Source: Streptomyces sp. Go-475 (lineage in GTDB: Bacteria > Actinomycetota > Actinomycetes > Streptomycetales > Streptomycetaceae). Taken from it: DNA of 64,000 nucleotides. The position numbers and the translations under genes are program-made. Positions within the stretch are counted from its first letter, which is position 1, and each line of letters starts with the position of its first letter. Under the pieces are notes generated by a model that saw only the letters and a program-made list of their open reading frames with translations, made no database searches and was not told the DNA's origin. Positions 8,348 to 16,407 of the stretch are shown here, piece after piece. The DNA is taken from NCBI RefSeq assembly GCF_003330845.1, contig NZ_CP026121.1:1965501-2029500 (forward strand), read 5' to 3'.

Positions 8348-8736
8348 ACGGGGCCGGGGTCGGCGACGGGGGGCGCTGGTCCGAGGGCAGCGGAGGCTCG
8401 GCGGGCGGTGGCGGAGGCTCGACGGCCGGAGCTTCGCCGGGAGAGGCCGGAACCCGGCCGGAAGAGGCCAGAACCCGGCCGGAAGAGGCCGGAACCCGGC
8501 CGGAAGAGGCCGGAACCCGGCCGGAAGAGGCCAGAACGCGGCCGGAAGAGGCCGGAACCCGGCCGAAGAGGCCAGAACGCGGCCGGAAGAGGCCGGAACC
8601 CGGCCGGAAGAGGCCAGAACGCGGCCGGGAGGGGCCGCAGCAGGATCGGCCGCGGCCTCAGCGGGGTCGGCCGAGGCCACAGCACGGTCGGCCGAGGCCA
8701 CAGCAGGGTCGGCGGGGCGTGGGGTGGATTCCGTGA
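8344..8736 (+). CDS. repeat-built open frame coupling psuG to the kinase (putative)
   Basis: An uninterrupted frame of 130 codons starts at the ATGA that ends psuG and stops at the GTGA that starts the kinase. It encodes a Gly/Ser-rich start (to about residue 32), then six 7-residue units like EAGTRPE, then units like KRPERGR/KRPEPGR, and finally three units like GRPRPQQ. The change of unit reflects a one-base loss in the DNA repeat that shifts repeat phase without causing a stop. The composition is low-complexity and strongly basic at the end. It could be a real small protein, a device that keeps ribosomes moving from psuG to the kinase, or a neutral minisatellite in an overlapping operon. 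No homologue is recognised. Confidence 0.4.
   Translation: MNGAGVGDGGRWSEGSGGSAGGGGGSTAGASPGEAGTRPEEARTRPEEAGTRPEEAGTRPEEARTRPEEAGTRPKRPERGRKRPEPGRKRPERGREGPQQDRPRPQRGRPRPQHGRPRPQQGRRGVGWIP
8441..8634 (+). repeat. 21-bp tandem repeat array, about nine copies
   Basis: The unit is GGAAGAGGCCGGAACCCGGC plus one further C. Two variants alternate (CCGGAACCC and CCAGAACGC). One copy near 8571 lacks a base, which shifts the phase of later copies relative to the reading frame. The array lies between psuG and the PfkB kinase. Confidence 0.95.
8645..8705 (+). repeat. second 21-bp tandem repeat, about three copies
   Basis: Units read GGTCGGCCGAGGCCACAGCA or close variants, 21 bp apart, and abut the first array. 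The period equals that of the neighbouring array although the sequence differs. Confidence 0.85.
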
Positions 8737-9638
8737 CAGACCGCGCGTTGCTCGTCGTCGGGGACGTCGTCACCGATGTCGTCGCCCGTCACCGCGGGCC
8801 GCTCGCGGTCGGCACGGACACGGCTGCCTCCATCCGCACGGTGCCGGGCGGGGCGGGCGCCAACGTGGCGTGCTGGGCCGCGCACGAGGGCGCTGCGGAG
8901 GTGCGGCTGCTCGGGCGTGTGGGGGCGGAGGCCGCCGCCTGGCACGAGCGTGAGCTGATGGCCCAGGGCGTCAGTCCCCGGCTCGTCGTCGACCCGCAGG
9001 TGCCGACCGGGACGGTGATCTGCCTGGTGGACGGGGGTGCTTCGGCGGAGCGGACGTTCCTCACCGACAGCGGCGCGTCGCTGCGGCTCGAACCGGCCGA
9101 CTGGTCGGACGCGCTGCTCGACGGAGTCGCCCGGCTTCATCTCTCGGGCTACCTGCTGTTCTCCGAACCGGGTCGCGCCCTGGTGACGGTGGCCCTGAAC
9201 GCCGCACGCGCGCGTGGAGTGCCGGTGAGTCTGGACCCGGCGTCGGCCGGCTTCCTCGGGGCGCTCGGCGTCGAGCGGTTCCTGGCGCTCGTCGAGGACG
9301 TGGACGTACTGCTGCCCAGCCGCGACGAGGCGTGCCTGCTGACAGGGCTGACCGACGCGGCCGCGGCGGCTGCCGAACTGAGTCTGCGCATCCCGCTGGT
9401 CGTCGCCAAGCAGGGCCACGAGGGAGCGCTCGTGGCCCGCTCGGGGCGGGTGTGCGCCCGCGTCCCCGCCGTACCGGCCACGGCACGGGACACCACGGGT
9501 GCCGGTGATGCCTTCACGGGCGCGTTCCTCGCCGCGCTCCTCACGGGGGCGGAGCCGGAGGAGGCGGCGCGGGAGGGCTGCCGGGCGGGAGCGCTGGCGG
9601 TGGAGCGGGTGGGCGGCAGACCGCCCGTGCCGGGCTGA
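8733..9638 (+). CDS. PfkB-family carbohydrate kinase, probable pseudouridine kinase
   Basis: The protein (301 aa) has the ribokinase/PfkB fold: an N-terminal LLVVGDVVTDVV strand, the substrate-site GGAGANVACWAA region, and the C-terminal DTTGAGDAFTGAF anion hole with the catalytic aspartate. Next to psuG, the likely job is phosphorylation of pseudouridine to its 5'-phosphate, the first step of the PsuK/PsuG route; this is from context, since PfkB substrate is hard to read from sequence. GTG 8733 is chosen because it overlaps the stop of the preceding repeat frame (GTGA) and has GGGGTGG 8 bases upstream; GTG 8724 is an alternative. Confidence 0.88.
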   Translation: MTDRALLVVGDVVTDVVARHRGPLAVGTDTAASIRTVPGGAGANVACWAAHEGAAEVRLLGRVGAEAAAWHERELMAQGVSPRLVVDPQVPTGTVICLVDGGASAERTFLTDSGASLRLEPADWSDALLDGVARLHLSGYLLFSEPGRALVTVALNAARARGVPVSLDPASAGFLGALGVERFLALVEDVDVLLPSRDEACLLTGLTDAAAAAAELSLRIPLVVAKQGHEGALVARSGRVCARVPAVPATARDTTGAGDAFTGAFLAALLTGAEPEEAAREGCRAGALAVERVGGRPPVPG

Positions 9639-9671
9639 CGGTGCGTACCCGACCGACCGACGCGGCCCGGC

Positions 9672-10475
9672 TCACGGCGCCTCCGACTGCTTGCGCCCCC
9701 ACGCCGAGATCATCGGTGCCGTCGTCAGATCAAGCGCTCCGGACGTGACGTTCGCCAGATGCCGGTCGATCTCCTGGTCCGTGGCGAGGCCCGCGGTCAC
9801 CAGCTGGTCGCGGATCTGGCGGATGGTGACGGACTCCAGGGCCGCGCAGGCCGGCGAGACGAGGGGGAAGTAGGCGTCCGCGTGGACCCGGGTCAGACCG
9901 GCCTCCCGGAGCAGGCGCGGGAGGGTGCGGCCGCAGGGGAGTTCGGTCCCGCGGTCGGCGAGCAGCTTGCGGAAGCCCTGCCGCAGCCGGTTCGCGAGCT
10001 GCTGCTCGGGCCCGTACTCGTCGGGGCAGAGCAGGGGCTGGAGGCCGGGGTCGGCGTCCTCGACGAGGAGCCGACCGCCGGGGCGCAGGGCCCTGACCAT
10101 GGACCGCAAGGCCTGCTCCCGGTCGGTGACGTGGACGAGGGCGAGGCGGGCGTGCACCAGGTCGAAGCCCTCCCCCGGCGGGTCCTGCGCGCCGAGGTCG
10201 TGGACGCGCACCTCGACGGGCGGCCGGGCGGCCGGGGCGAGCCGTGCGGTGTCGGTGTCGGTCGCGACGACGCGTCCGGTCGGTCCCACCTTCTTCGCCA
10301 GCCAGGACACCACGGAGGTACCGGCACCGACCTCCCAGCACCGCCAGCCGGACCCGATGCCGAGCGCTTCGAGATGCCGGAACGTCGTGGGGTCGAAGAG
10401 CGCGGCGAAGGCGCTGAAGTGTTCTGCCGCCTCGGGCCGCCGGTTGTCGAGGAGGTACCCATCGGTTCGCGTCAT
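9672..10475 (-). CDS. class I SAM-dependent methyltransferase
   Basis: This 267-residue protein carries the Rossmann methyltransferase motifs: WRCWEVGAGTSVVSWLA (motif I, SAM loop), VVATDTDT (motif II acidic residue), FDLVHARLALVHV (motif IV) and LRPGGRLLVEDAD (motif V). The C-terminal third (FPLVSPACAALESVTIRQIR onward) resembles the helical lid of small-molecule methyltransferases in actinomycetes. The start is ATG 10475; upstream in-frame codons lack coding character. It converges on the kinase gene with a 33-bp gap. Substrate unknown. Confidence 0.85.
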   Translation of the reverse strand: MTRTDGYLLDNRRPEAAEHFSAFAALFDPTTFRHLEALGIGSGWRCWEVGAGTSVVSWLAKKVGPTGRVVATDTDTARLAPAARPPVEVRVHDLGAQDPPGEGFDLVHARLALVHVTDREQALRSMVRALRPGGRLLVEDADPGLQPLLCPDEYGPEQQLANRLRQGFRKLLADRGTELPCGRTLPRLLREAGLTRVHADAYFPLVSPACAALESVTIRQIRDQLVTAGLATDQEIDRHLANVTSGALDLTTAPMISAWGRKQSEAP

Positions 10476-10608
10476 GCCGCGATCATCCCAGTTGCCCCAC
10501 TTGTCGGTAATGGTCGACGCACCGGTATGAAGAACCGCGTCAACGCTCCGGCGCCGAGAACCGCTCCGCGGCCCGCACACGTCGGTGTATCGGGGTGGCG
10601 GCGCGGCG

Positions 10609-10617
10609 TTGTCCACA
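10609..10617 (+). other. DnaA-box-like 9-mer
   Basis: TTGTCCACA matches the preferred Streptomyces DnaA box exactly. A weaker copy, GTTTCCACA, lies at 10642-10650. Both are in the gap between the divergent methyltransferase and corA genes. A single good box can occur by chance. Confidence 0.3.
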
Positions 10618-10736
10618 GCCGGGAACCAAGCGGAACGAGCCGTTTCCACAGGCTTACCCGCAGCTCACGTCGGCCTGGCAGACTGACGCGCCAAGGCGCA
10701 GGAACGGCGCGAGGAGTTCCACGCAAGGAGATGCGG

Positions 10737-11864
10737 ATGTCCATGGCAGGGAATCTGCGGAAGGTCACGAGCCTCGGCGGGGTCGGCGGCCTCCGCAGGG
10801 TGGCCCGGCTGGCCCGGCGACGCCCGCGCGTCGACCTGAGCCACCCGGCCCGGTCCCCGCTGGGCTCCTCGGTGGTGAACTGCGTGACGTACCGGGACGG
10901 TGTCCGCATCCCCGCGCGCGGCGATCTGGTGGACGTCGTGGAGCGGGTGCGCAAGCACCGGGAGGGCTTCGTCTGGCTCGGTCTGCACGAGCCGACGGAC
11001 CAGGAGTTCGCGGGCATCGCCGAGCTCTTCGACCTCCACCCCCTGGCGGTGGAGGACGCCGTCGAGGCCCACCAGCGCCCCAAGCTGGAGCGCTACGGCG
11101 AGACGCTCTTCGCGGTGTTCAAGACGGTCTGCTACGTGGAGCACGAGGAGCTCACGGCCACCAGCGAGGTGGTGAACACCGGCGAGATCATGGTGTTCGT
11201 CGGCCACGACTTCGCGATCACGGTGCGGCACGGCCGGCACGGCTCGCTGGGTCCGCTGCGCGAGGAGCTGGAGTCCGACCCGCAGCAGCTCGCCAAGGGC
11301 CCGTCCGCGGTGCTGCACGCGATCGCGGACCATGTGGTCGACGACTATCTGAGCGTCACGGACGCGGTGCAGGAGGACATCGACCAGGTCGAGACGGACG
11401 TGTTCGCGGCGGACGGCGCGCGGGCGGACCCGGGGCGCATCTACCAGCTCAAGCGTGAACTGCTGGAGCTGAAGCGGGCGGTGGTGCCGCTCAGCCGGCC
11501 GCTGGAGGAGCTCGCCACCCGGCCGATCCGCGCGGTCGACCCCGAGATACAGGCGTACTTCCGCGATGTCTCGGACCACCTGCTGCGGGCGAAGGAGCAG
11601 ATCGCCGCCTTCGACGAGCTGCTCAACTCCATCCTGCAGGCGCACCTCGCGCAGGTCACGGTCGCGCAGAACGAGGACATGCGGAAGATCACGGCGTGGG
11701 CCGCGATCATCGCCGTGCCGACGATGGTCTGCGGGGTGTACGGCATGAACTTCGACCACATGCCGGAGCTGCACTGGAGGTACGGCTACGGCATGGTCCT
11801 CGGCGTGATATCCGTCGCGTGCCTGGCGCTGTACCGGGCGTTCCGGCGCAGCGGGTGGCTCTGA
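10737..11864 (+). CDS. corA: CorA-family magnesium/cobalt transporter
   Basis: The protein (375 aa) has a large cytoplasmic N-terminal domain, a long helical stalk (about 195-320) and two C-terminal membrane spans. The signature YGMNF lies at about 334-338 between the spans, followed by the MPE loop. CorA forms pentameric channels for Mg2+ influx. Of three close ATG codons (10731, 10737, 10743), 10737 has the best spacing (6 nt) from AGGAG at 10726-10730. The first 40 residues are basic and unlike the conserved core. It lies 261 bp from the divergent methyltransferase. Confidence 0.92.
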   Translation: MSMAGNLRKVTSLGGVGGLRRVARLARRRPRVDLSHPARSPLGSSVVNCVTYRDGVRIPARGDLVDVVERVRKHREGFVWLGLHEPTDQEFAGIAELFDLHPLAVEDAVEAHQRPKLERYGETLFAVFKTVCYVEHEELTATSEVVNTGEIMVFVGHDFAITVRHGRHGSLGPLREELESDPQQLAKGPSAVLHAIADHVVDDYLSVTDAVQEDIDQVETDVFAADGARADPGRIYQLKRELLELKRAVVPLSRPLEELATRPIRAVDPEIQAYFRDVSDHLLRAKEQIAAFDELLNSILQAHLAQVTVAQNEDMRKITAWAAIIAVPTMVCGVYGMNFDHMPELHWRYGYGMVLGVISVACLALYRAFRRSGWL

Positions 11865-11901
11865 CAATGGGTGACCCGCGCGAGAGCCCTGTGGGGGTGA
11901 C

Positions 11902-12327
11902 CTACGGAGTGGTTCTGGCGTAGACGCTCTCGGCCCAGGAGGCGATCTGGTCGTGCGCCAGGTGCCGGGCGAGGTCGGCTTCGCTGATCATGCCGACGAG
12001 GCGCTTGTCCTGGATGACGGGCAGCCGGCGGATCCGGTGTTCCTGCATCTCGCGGAGCACCTCGCTGACATCGGCGTCCGCGTCGATCCAGCGGGGGGTG
12101 CCCTTGGCCATCTCGCCCGCGGTGACGCTGGCGGGGTCGTGCCCCATGGCGACGCAGCCGACGACGATGTCGCGGTCGGTGAGGATGCCGCAGAGCCGCT
12201 CGTTCTCGTCGCTGATGGGCAGGGCGCCGACGTTCAGTTCGCGCATGAGCTGGGCGGCGCGGTCGAGGGTCTCGTGGGCGGGGATCCACTGGGCGCCGCG
12301 GTGCATGATGTCTCCGGCGGTGGTCAT
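11902..12327 (-). CDS. tandem CBS-domain protein
   Basis: This 141-residue protein is a single Bateman module: two CBS motifs, the first around DIMHRGAQWIPAHETL...LCGILTDRDIV and the second around GTPRWIDADADVSEVL...RLVGMISEADLA. CBS pairs bind adenosyl ligands such as ATP, AMP or SAM and act as energy or redox sensors. No effector domain is fused, as is common for the several short CBS proteins of Streptomyces. It is convergent with corA (37-bp gap), so a joint role in ion homeostasis is possible but unproven. The start is ATG 12327 with GGAGG just upstream. Confidence 0.9.
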   Translation of the reverse strand: MTTAGDIMHRGAQWIPAHETLDRAAQLMRELNVGALPISDENERLCGILTDRDIVVGCVAMGHDPASVTAGEMAKGTPRWIDADADVSEVLREMQEHRIRRLPVIQDKRLVGMISEADLARHLAHDQIASWAESVYARTTP

Positions 12328-12583
12328 GGGGGTACCTCCCGGTGCCGGACGGCCGGCGCGGCGCCGGACGCACCGCGAGTCCCGGCGCCCTTCATTCCCG
12401 CCATTCTCGCCGTGCCGGCGGATGCCCGCACACGGGACGCCGTCCTAGCCGAGTGACGCGCAAGCGGCCCCGCGCCGACGCACCGCCCGCAGCCGCGCCA
12501 CGCCCCGCGCGCCTCACCGTGGCTTCCCCGGCCGCCCGACCGGACAGTCGCTCGGCCGGACAGCCGCCGGACCGGAATGCCGC

Positions 12584-13225
12584 TCAGCCACCCCACGCGG
12601 GGTGGCGAGGATCGTCGGCCCGTACCAGGACGTCGGCCGTGCCCGCCGGGTCGGTCTCCTGCTCGTAGCGCTCGAAGGCCGGCAGGGTCCAGTGCTCGGC
12701 CTCGGGCGTGCGGCGGCGCAGGGCGCCCGGGGAGAGCAGGACGTGGACGCTCAGATCGAGGGGGAACCAGTGCCGAAGGAGGAAGGGTCCGTGCAGCAAC
12801 AGGAAGCCGCCTGGCGGGAGTTGGACGTAGGGGCTGCGGGTCGCCCGGTCGGCGGCCGGGTCCCACAGGTCGGGCAGGACGCGGCCGTCGCCGTCGGCGT
12901 CGAGGGGGCCGAACACCTCGCGCCACAGGGCGCCGGTGTCGTACCAGCCGCTGTAGTAGGCCTCGACGTCCCGGTGGCCGTACTCCAGGCGCACGGAGGC
13001 GGGGCGCAGGAAGCCGTCCGTTCCCACCACGAGCGAGGAGCGGCCCCGCACGCGCAGCGCTTCCGAGACCCGCTGGGCGAGGTCGCCCGGGCGGGCTGCC
13101 GGAGCGCCGTCGAAGGCGACGCGCGGCCAGGGGCTGCCGTCGGCGGGCTCCAGGTCGAGCAGGCGCTCGGCGAGCAGGTCGCCGAGCCGGTCCCAGGTGA
13201 TCGCTTCGAGTCGCACACGGCCCAT
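12584..13225 (-). CDS. uridine-kinase-like protein lacking a P-loop
   Basis: The protein (213 aa) looks like Streptomyces proteins annotated as uridine kinase: after a DRLGDLLAERL segment comes RVAFDGAPAARPGDLA, which occupies the Walker A position, then a lid region with EYGHRDVEAYYSGWYD and a core FLLLHGPFLLRHW. The expected GxxGxGK(S/T) is missing: the key Lys and Thr are replaced. ATP binding of the usual kind is therefore unlikely, and the protein may be a pseudokinase or use another chemistry. ATG 13225 is the start. It is divergent from the DUF2293 gene (93-bp gap). Confidence 0.7.
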   Translation of the reverse strand: MGRVRLEAITWDRLGDLLAERLLDLEPADGSPWPRVAFDGAPAARPGDLAQRVSEALRVRGRSSLVVGTDGFLRPASVRLEYGHRDVEAYYSGWYDTGALWREVFGPLDADGDGRVLPDLWDPAADRATRSPYVQLPPGGFLLLHGPFLLRHWFPLDLSVHVLLSPGALRRRTPEAEHWTLPAFERYEQETDPAGTADVLVRADDPRHPAWGG

Positions 13226-13318
13226 GATGCGTCAGGCCGCTGCGGGGCGTCCCGGCGGCCGCCACCGTCTCCCGCGGCGCACGTGGTGCCCACTGTCGTC
13301 AGGGGGAATGAACCCCGT

Positions 13319-14017
13319 ATGGCCCCTCGCGCAACGCTCCCGCCGCTCCCCGGACCGCTCGTCTTCCAGCCCCTGAAGCGGCGGCACTGCGCCGAGTGCC
13401 GGCGGGGGCCGCTGCCGCTGCTCGTCCTGGAGGACAGTGGCCCGCGCTGCCTCGACTGCGCCGACCTCGGACATCTGGTGTTCCTGCCGCGCGGCGACAC
13501 GGCGCTGACGCGCAGGGCGCGGGAGGAGAGCACGCTGTCGGCGGTGGTCGTGCGGTTCAACCGGCGCAAGAGCCGTTACGAGCGGCAGGGCGTCCTGGTC
13601 GAGGAGGCGGCGCTCGCCAGGGCCGAGCAGCGGTGTCTCGCGGACGCGGAGGCGCGACGGCGGCGCCGGACGCGGGACGCGCGGCGGCGGGAGGCTCAGG
13701 ACGAACTGTTCGCTCAGGCGTTCGCGAGGGAGATACGGCGGCTGTTCCCGGGGTGCCCGCCCGACCGGGCGCGGGCCATCGCCGCGCACGCCTCGGAGCG
13801 GGGCAGCGGCCGGGTCGGGCGCAGCGCGGCGGGGCGGGCGCTGACCGAGGGGGCGGTGACCTCGGCGGTGGTGGCGTCCGTACGGCATCTGGACACGCCG
13901 TACGACCGGCTGTTGATGAGCGGTGTGCCGCGGCACGAGGCGCGGCGGCGGATATCGGCGGCGGTGGAAACGGTGCTGAGGGGGTGGACCGAGGCGGGGC
14001 TCGGTTCCGCGGGGTGA
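13319..14017 (+). CDS. DUF2293 domain-containing protein
   Basis: A 232-residue cytoplasmic protein. The N-terminal part contains a likely zinc-binding CAEC...CLDC arrangement (residues 22-48). A charged Arg/Glu/Ala-rich helical linker follows (about 95-130), then the DUF2293 region with ARAIAAHASERGSGRVGRS and HLDTPYDRLLMSG. DUF2293 has no assigned function. ATG 13319 is chosen with AGGGGGA 11 bases upstream; an in-frame GTG at 13290 is an alternative. Confidence 0.8.
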   Translation: MAPRATLPPLPGPLVFQPLKRRHCAECRRGPLPLLVLEDSGPRCLDCADLGHLVFLPRGDTALTRRAREESTLSAVVVRFNRRKSRYERQGVLVEEAALARAEQRCLADAEARRRRRTRDARRREAQDELFAQAFAREIRRLFPGCPPDRARAIAAHASERGSGRVGRSAAGRALTEGAVTSAVVASVRHLDTPYDRLLMSGVPRHEARRRISAAVETVLRGWTEAGLGSAG

Positions 14018-14025
14018 CATGAGGG

Positions 14026-14061
14026 GCGCCGGGCACGGCTGTTCGGTGGTCGCCCGGGCGC
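14026..14061 (+). terminator. possible hairpin after the DUF2293 gene
   Basis: GCGCCGGGC pairs with GCCCGGGCGC across a 17-nt loop with one bulged G. There is no T-run. It is a weak candidate terminator just after the stop at 14017. Confidence 0.3.
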
Positions 14062-14181
14062 TGGACGCTGCCGTATGTCCCCGCGCCGCTCGGCGATGGT
14101 CGCTGTGTTCGTGCGGGATTTCACTTGTGGTGAGGCAGGGTGCCGGGCAGGATCCCGGCTCGACGGGCGGGAGAGGCTGAC

Positions 14182-14661
14182 ATGATCGACGGACCGTACC
14201 TCTGGCTGACGGTGCTGGGTGTGCTCGGGACCGGACTGGTGGCCGGGGTGTTCTGCGGCTTCTCGACCTTCGTCATGCGGGGCCTCGCCGAGCTGCCCCC
14301 CGCACAGGGGGTCGCCGCGATGAGGGCGATCAACGTGGCCGCGGTGACACCGCCCTTCATGGCCGTGTTCCTGGGCTCGGCCGTGCTGTGCGCGGTGATA
14401 GCCGTGGTGACGTTCGTACTGTGGCCGGAGGAGGGGACGGTGGAGCTGCTGGTGGGCAGCGCGCTGTACCTGTTCGGCTCGTTCGGGCTCACCATGGTCG
14501 CGAACGTGCCGCGCAACGACGCGCTGGCCAAGCTGGAGCCGGGCACGTCGGAGGCCGCCGCGTACTGGCCGGCGTACGTGCGCGAGTGGACGATGTGGAA
14601 CCACGTCCGCACGGTCGCCTCGGCCGGGGCCGCCCTGGCGTACGTGCTGGCTCTCACCTGA
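14182..14661 (+). CDS. DUF1772 / anthrone oxygenase-family membrane protein
   Basis: The 159-residue protein has four predicted membrane spans (starting about residues 6, 55, 88 and 138) and the family signatures FCGFSTFVMRGL, NVPRNDALAKLE and YWPAYVREWTMWNHVRT. DUF1772 includes small anthrone oxygenases, but most bacterial members are uncharacterised and the match only supports family membership. The start is ATG 14182 with GAGAGG 6 bases upstream. Confidence 0.85.
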   Translation: MIDGPYLWLTVLGVLGTGLVAGVFCGFSTFVMRGLAELPPAQGVAAMRAINVAAVTPPFMAVFLGSAVLCAVIAVVTFVLWPEEGTVELLVGSALYLFGSFGLTMVANVPRNDALAKLEPGTSEAAAYWPAYVREWTMWNHVRTVASAGAALAYVLALT

Positions 14662-14711
14662 CGCCGCGCGACACGGCTGACACGCCTGACACGCCATACG
14701 GCTGAGGCCCG

Positions 14712-14758
14712 CGCCCCACACGACCGACACCCGCGCCACACGACCGACACCCGCGCCA
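14712..14758 (+). repeat. short direct repeat upstream of the gltD-like gene
   Basis: Two nearly identical copies of CCACACGACCGACACCCGCG stand in tandem, followed by a related CCATACGGC element. They lie in the 206-bp gap before the gltD-like gene. No promoter or operator function is assigned. Confidence 0.6.
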
Positions 14759-14867
14759 TACGGCGACAGGCACCGGCCCGGAGGCGGACGTATCGTGGCG
14801 AAAGGAGTGCCGCACGTGCCGCCCGACGACGCACGGCCTGTCACACGCGTACGCAAGGAAGACGGCC

Positions 14868-16358
14868 ATGGCCGATCGCAAGGGTTTCATGACCACGCCC
14901 CGCCAGGACTGGCCGCGCAGGCCGGTCGAGGAACGGGTCCGGGACTGGAACGAGGTCTACGTCCCCGGGGCGCTGCTGCCGATCATCGGCAAGCAGGCCG
15001 ATCGCTGCATGGACTGCGGCATCCCTTTCTGCCACGAAGCCTGTCCGCTGGGCAATCTGATCCCCGAGTGGAACGACCTGGTGTCGCGGGAGGACTGGCG
15101 GGCCGCCGCCGACCGGTTGCACGCCACGAACAACTTCCCGGAGTTCACGGGTCGCTTGTGCCCGGCGCCGTGCGAGGCGGGATGCGTGCTGGCGATCAAC
15201 CAGCCGGCCGTCACGATCAAGAACGTCGAGTGCGCGATCGCCGACCGGGCGTGGGAGGAGGGCTTCGCGCCGCCGCGTCCGCCGGAGCGGCTGTCCGGCA
15301 AGACGGTCGCGGTGATCGGTTCGGGCCCCACCGGGCTGGCCGCGGCCCAGCAGCTGACCCGGGCCGGGCACACGGTCGCGGTGTACGAGCGGGACGACCG
15401 GCTCGGCGGGCTGATGCGGTACGGCATCCCCGCGTTCAAGATGGAGAAGCACCATCTGGAGCGGCGACTGGAACAGATGAGCGCCGAGGGGACCAAGTTC
15501 CGCACGTCGACGGCGGTCGGGCGGGACATCGGGGCCGACGAGCTGCGGACGCGCTACGACGCCGTGGTGATCGCGACCGGGGCGACGGCATGGCGTGACC
15601 TGCCTGTTCCGGGGCGTGAGTTGACGGGGATTCACCAGGCGATGGAGTACCTGCCGCTGGCCAACCGGGTCTGCGAGGGCGACCTGGAGTCGTCCCCGCT
15701 GTCGGCCGCCGGGAAGCACGTCGTCATCGTCGGCGGCGGCGACACCGGGGCGGACTGCCTGGGCACGGCCGTACGGGAGGGCGCCGCGTCCGTGACGCAG
15801 CTGGACATCTACGCGCTGCCGGGCGCCGAGCGCGACGAAAACGCCGAGCCCTGGCCGACGTATCCGGTGCGGCTCTACCGGCTGTCCGCCGCGCACGAGG
15901 AGGCGCGTGACCTGCGGACCGCGCCGGTGGCCGACGCGGACGCGCGGCTGTTCGCGGCGTCCACGCTGCGCTTCGAGGGCGACGCGGAGGGTCGGGTGCG
16001 GTCGCTGCACCTGGTCGAGGTGGACGCGCGGCGCCGCCCGGTGGACGGCACCGGGCGCACGCTCCCCGCCGACCTCGTGCTGCTCGCCCTCGGCTTCACC
16101 GGGCCCGACCCGCGAGACGGGCTCGTCGACCAACTGGGGCTGGAGCTGGACCCCCGCGGCACGATCGCGCGGGACGCCGCTTTCGCCACGAACGTGCCCG
16201 GCGTGTTCGCCGCGGGGGACGCCGCCCGGGGCCAGTCGCTCATCGTCTGGGCGATCGCCGAGGGGCGGGCGGTGGCGGCAGCAGTCGACCGTCATCTGAC
16301 GGGCAGTTCGACGCTGCCGGCCCCGATCGGCCCCTACGACCGGCCCATGACGGTGTAG
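14868..16358 (+). CDS. gltD: glutamate synthase small-subunit family protein (orphan GltD)
   Basis: The protein (496 aa) has GltD architecture: an N-terminal cysteine-rich domain for Fe-S clusters (CMDCGIPFCHEACPLGN and CPAPCEAGC), an FAD-binding site VIGSGPTGLAAAQ (about 148-160) and an NADPH-binding site VIVGGGDTGADC (about 286-297), ending with GVFAAGDAARGQSLIVWAI. GltD feeds NADPH electrons to GltB for glutamate synthesis. No gltB lies in the window, so this is either a second copy separated from the GOGAT pair or a reductase serving another acceptor. ATG 14868 has AAGGAAG upstream. Length is normal. Confidence 0.88.
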   Translation: MADRKGFMTTPRQDWPRRPVEERVRDWNEVYVPGALLPIIGKQADRCMDCGIPFCHEACPLGNLIPEWNDLVSREDWRAAADRLHATNNFPEFTGRLCPAPCEAGCVLAINQPAVTIKNVECAIADRAWEEGFAPPRPPERLSGKTVAVIGSGPTGLAAAQQLTRAGHTVAVYERDDRLGGLMRYGIPAFKMEKHHLERRLEQMSAEGTKFRTSTAVGRDIGADELRTRYDAVVIATGATAWRDLPVPGRELTGIHQAMEYLPLANRVCEGDLESSPLSAAGKHVVIVGGGDTGADCLGTAVREGAASVTQLDIYALPGAERDENAEPWPTYPVRLYRLSAAHEEARDLRTAPVADADARLFAASTLRFEGDAEGRVRSLHLVEVDARRRPVDGTGRTLPADLVLLALGFTGPDPRDGLVDQLGLELDPRGTIARDAAFATNVPGVFAAGDAARGQSLIVWAIAEGRAVAAAVDRHLTGSSTLPAPIGPYDRPMTV

Positions 16359-16407
16359 CCGCCGATCGGCCCCTACGGCCGGCCCATGGCCGTGCAGCAG
16401 ACCCGGA

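Noticed and set aside
8441..8705. 21-bp repeats as a CRISPR array or integration site
   Set aside because: No spacers of unique sequence; simple tandem minisatellite.
10505..10513. TTGTCGGTA as another DNA-damage motif before the methyltransferase/corA pair
   Set aside because: The ninth base differs from the motif and no TAnnnT occurs 8 bp downstream.
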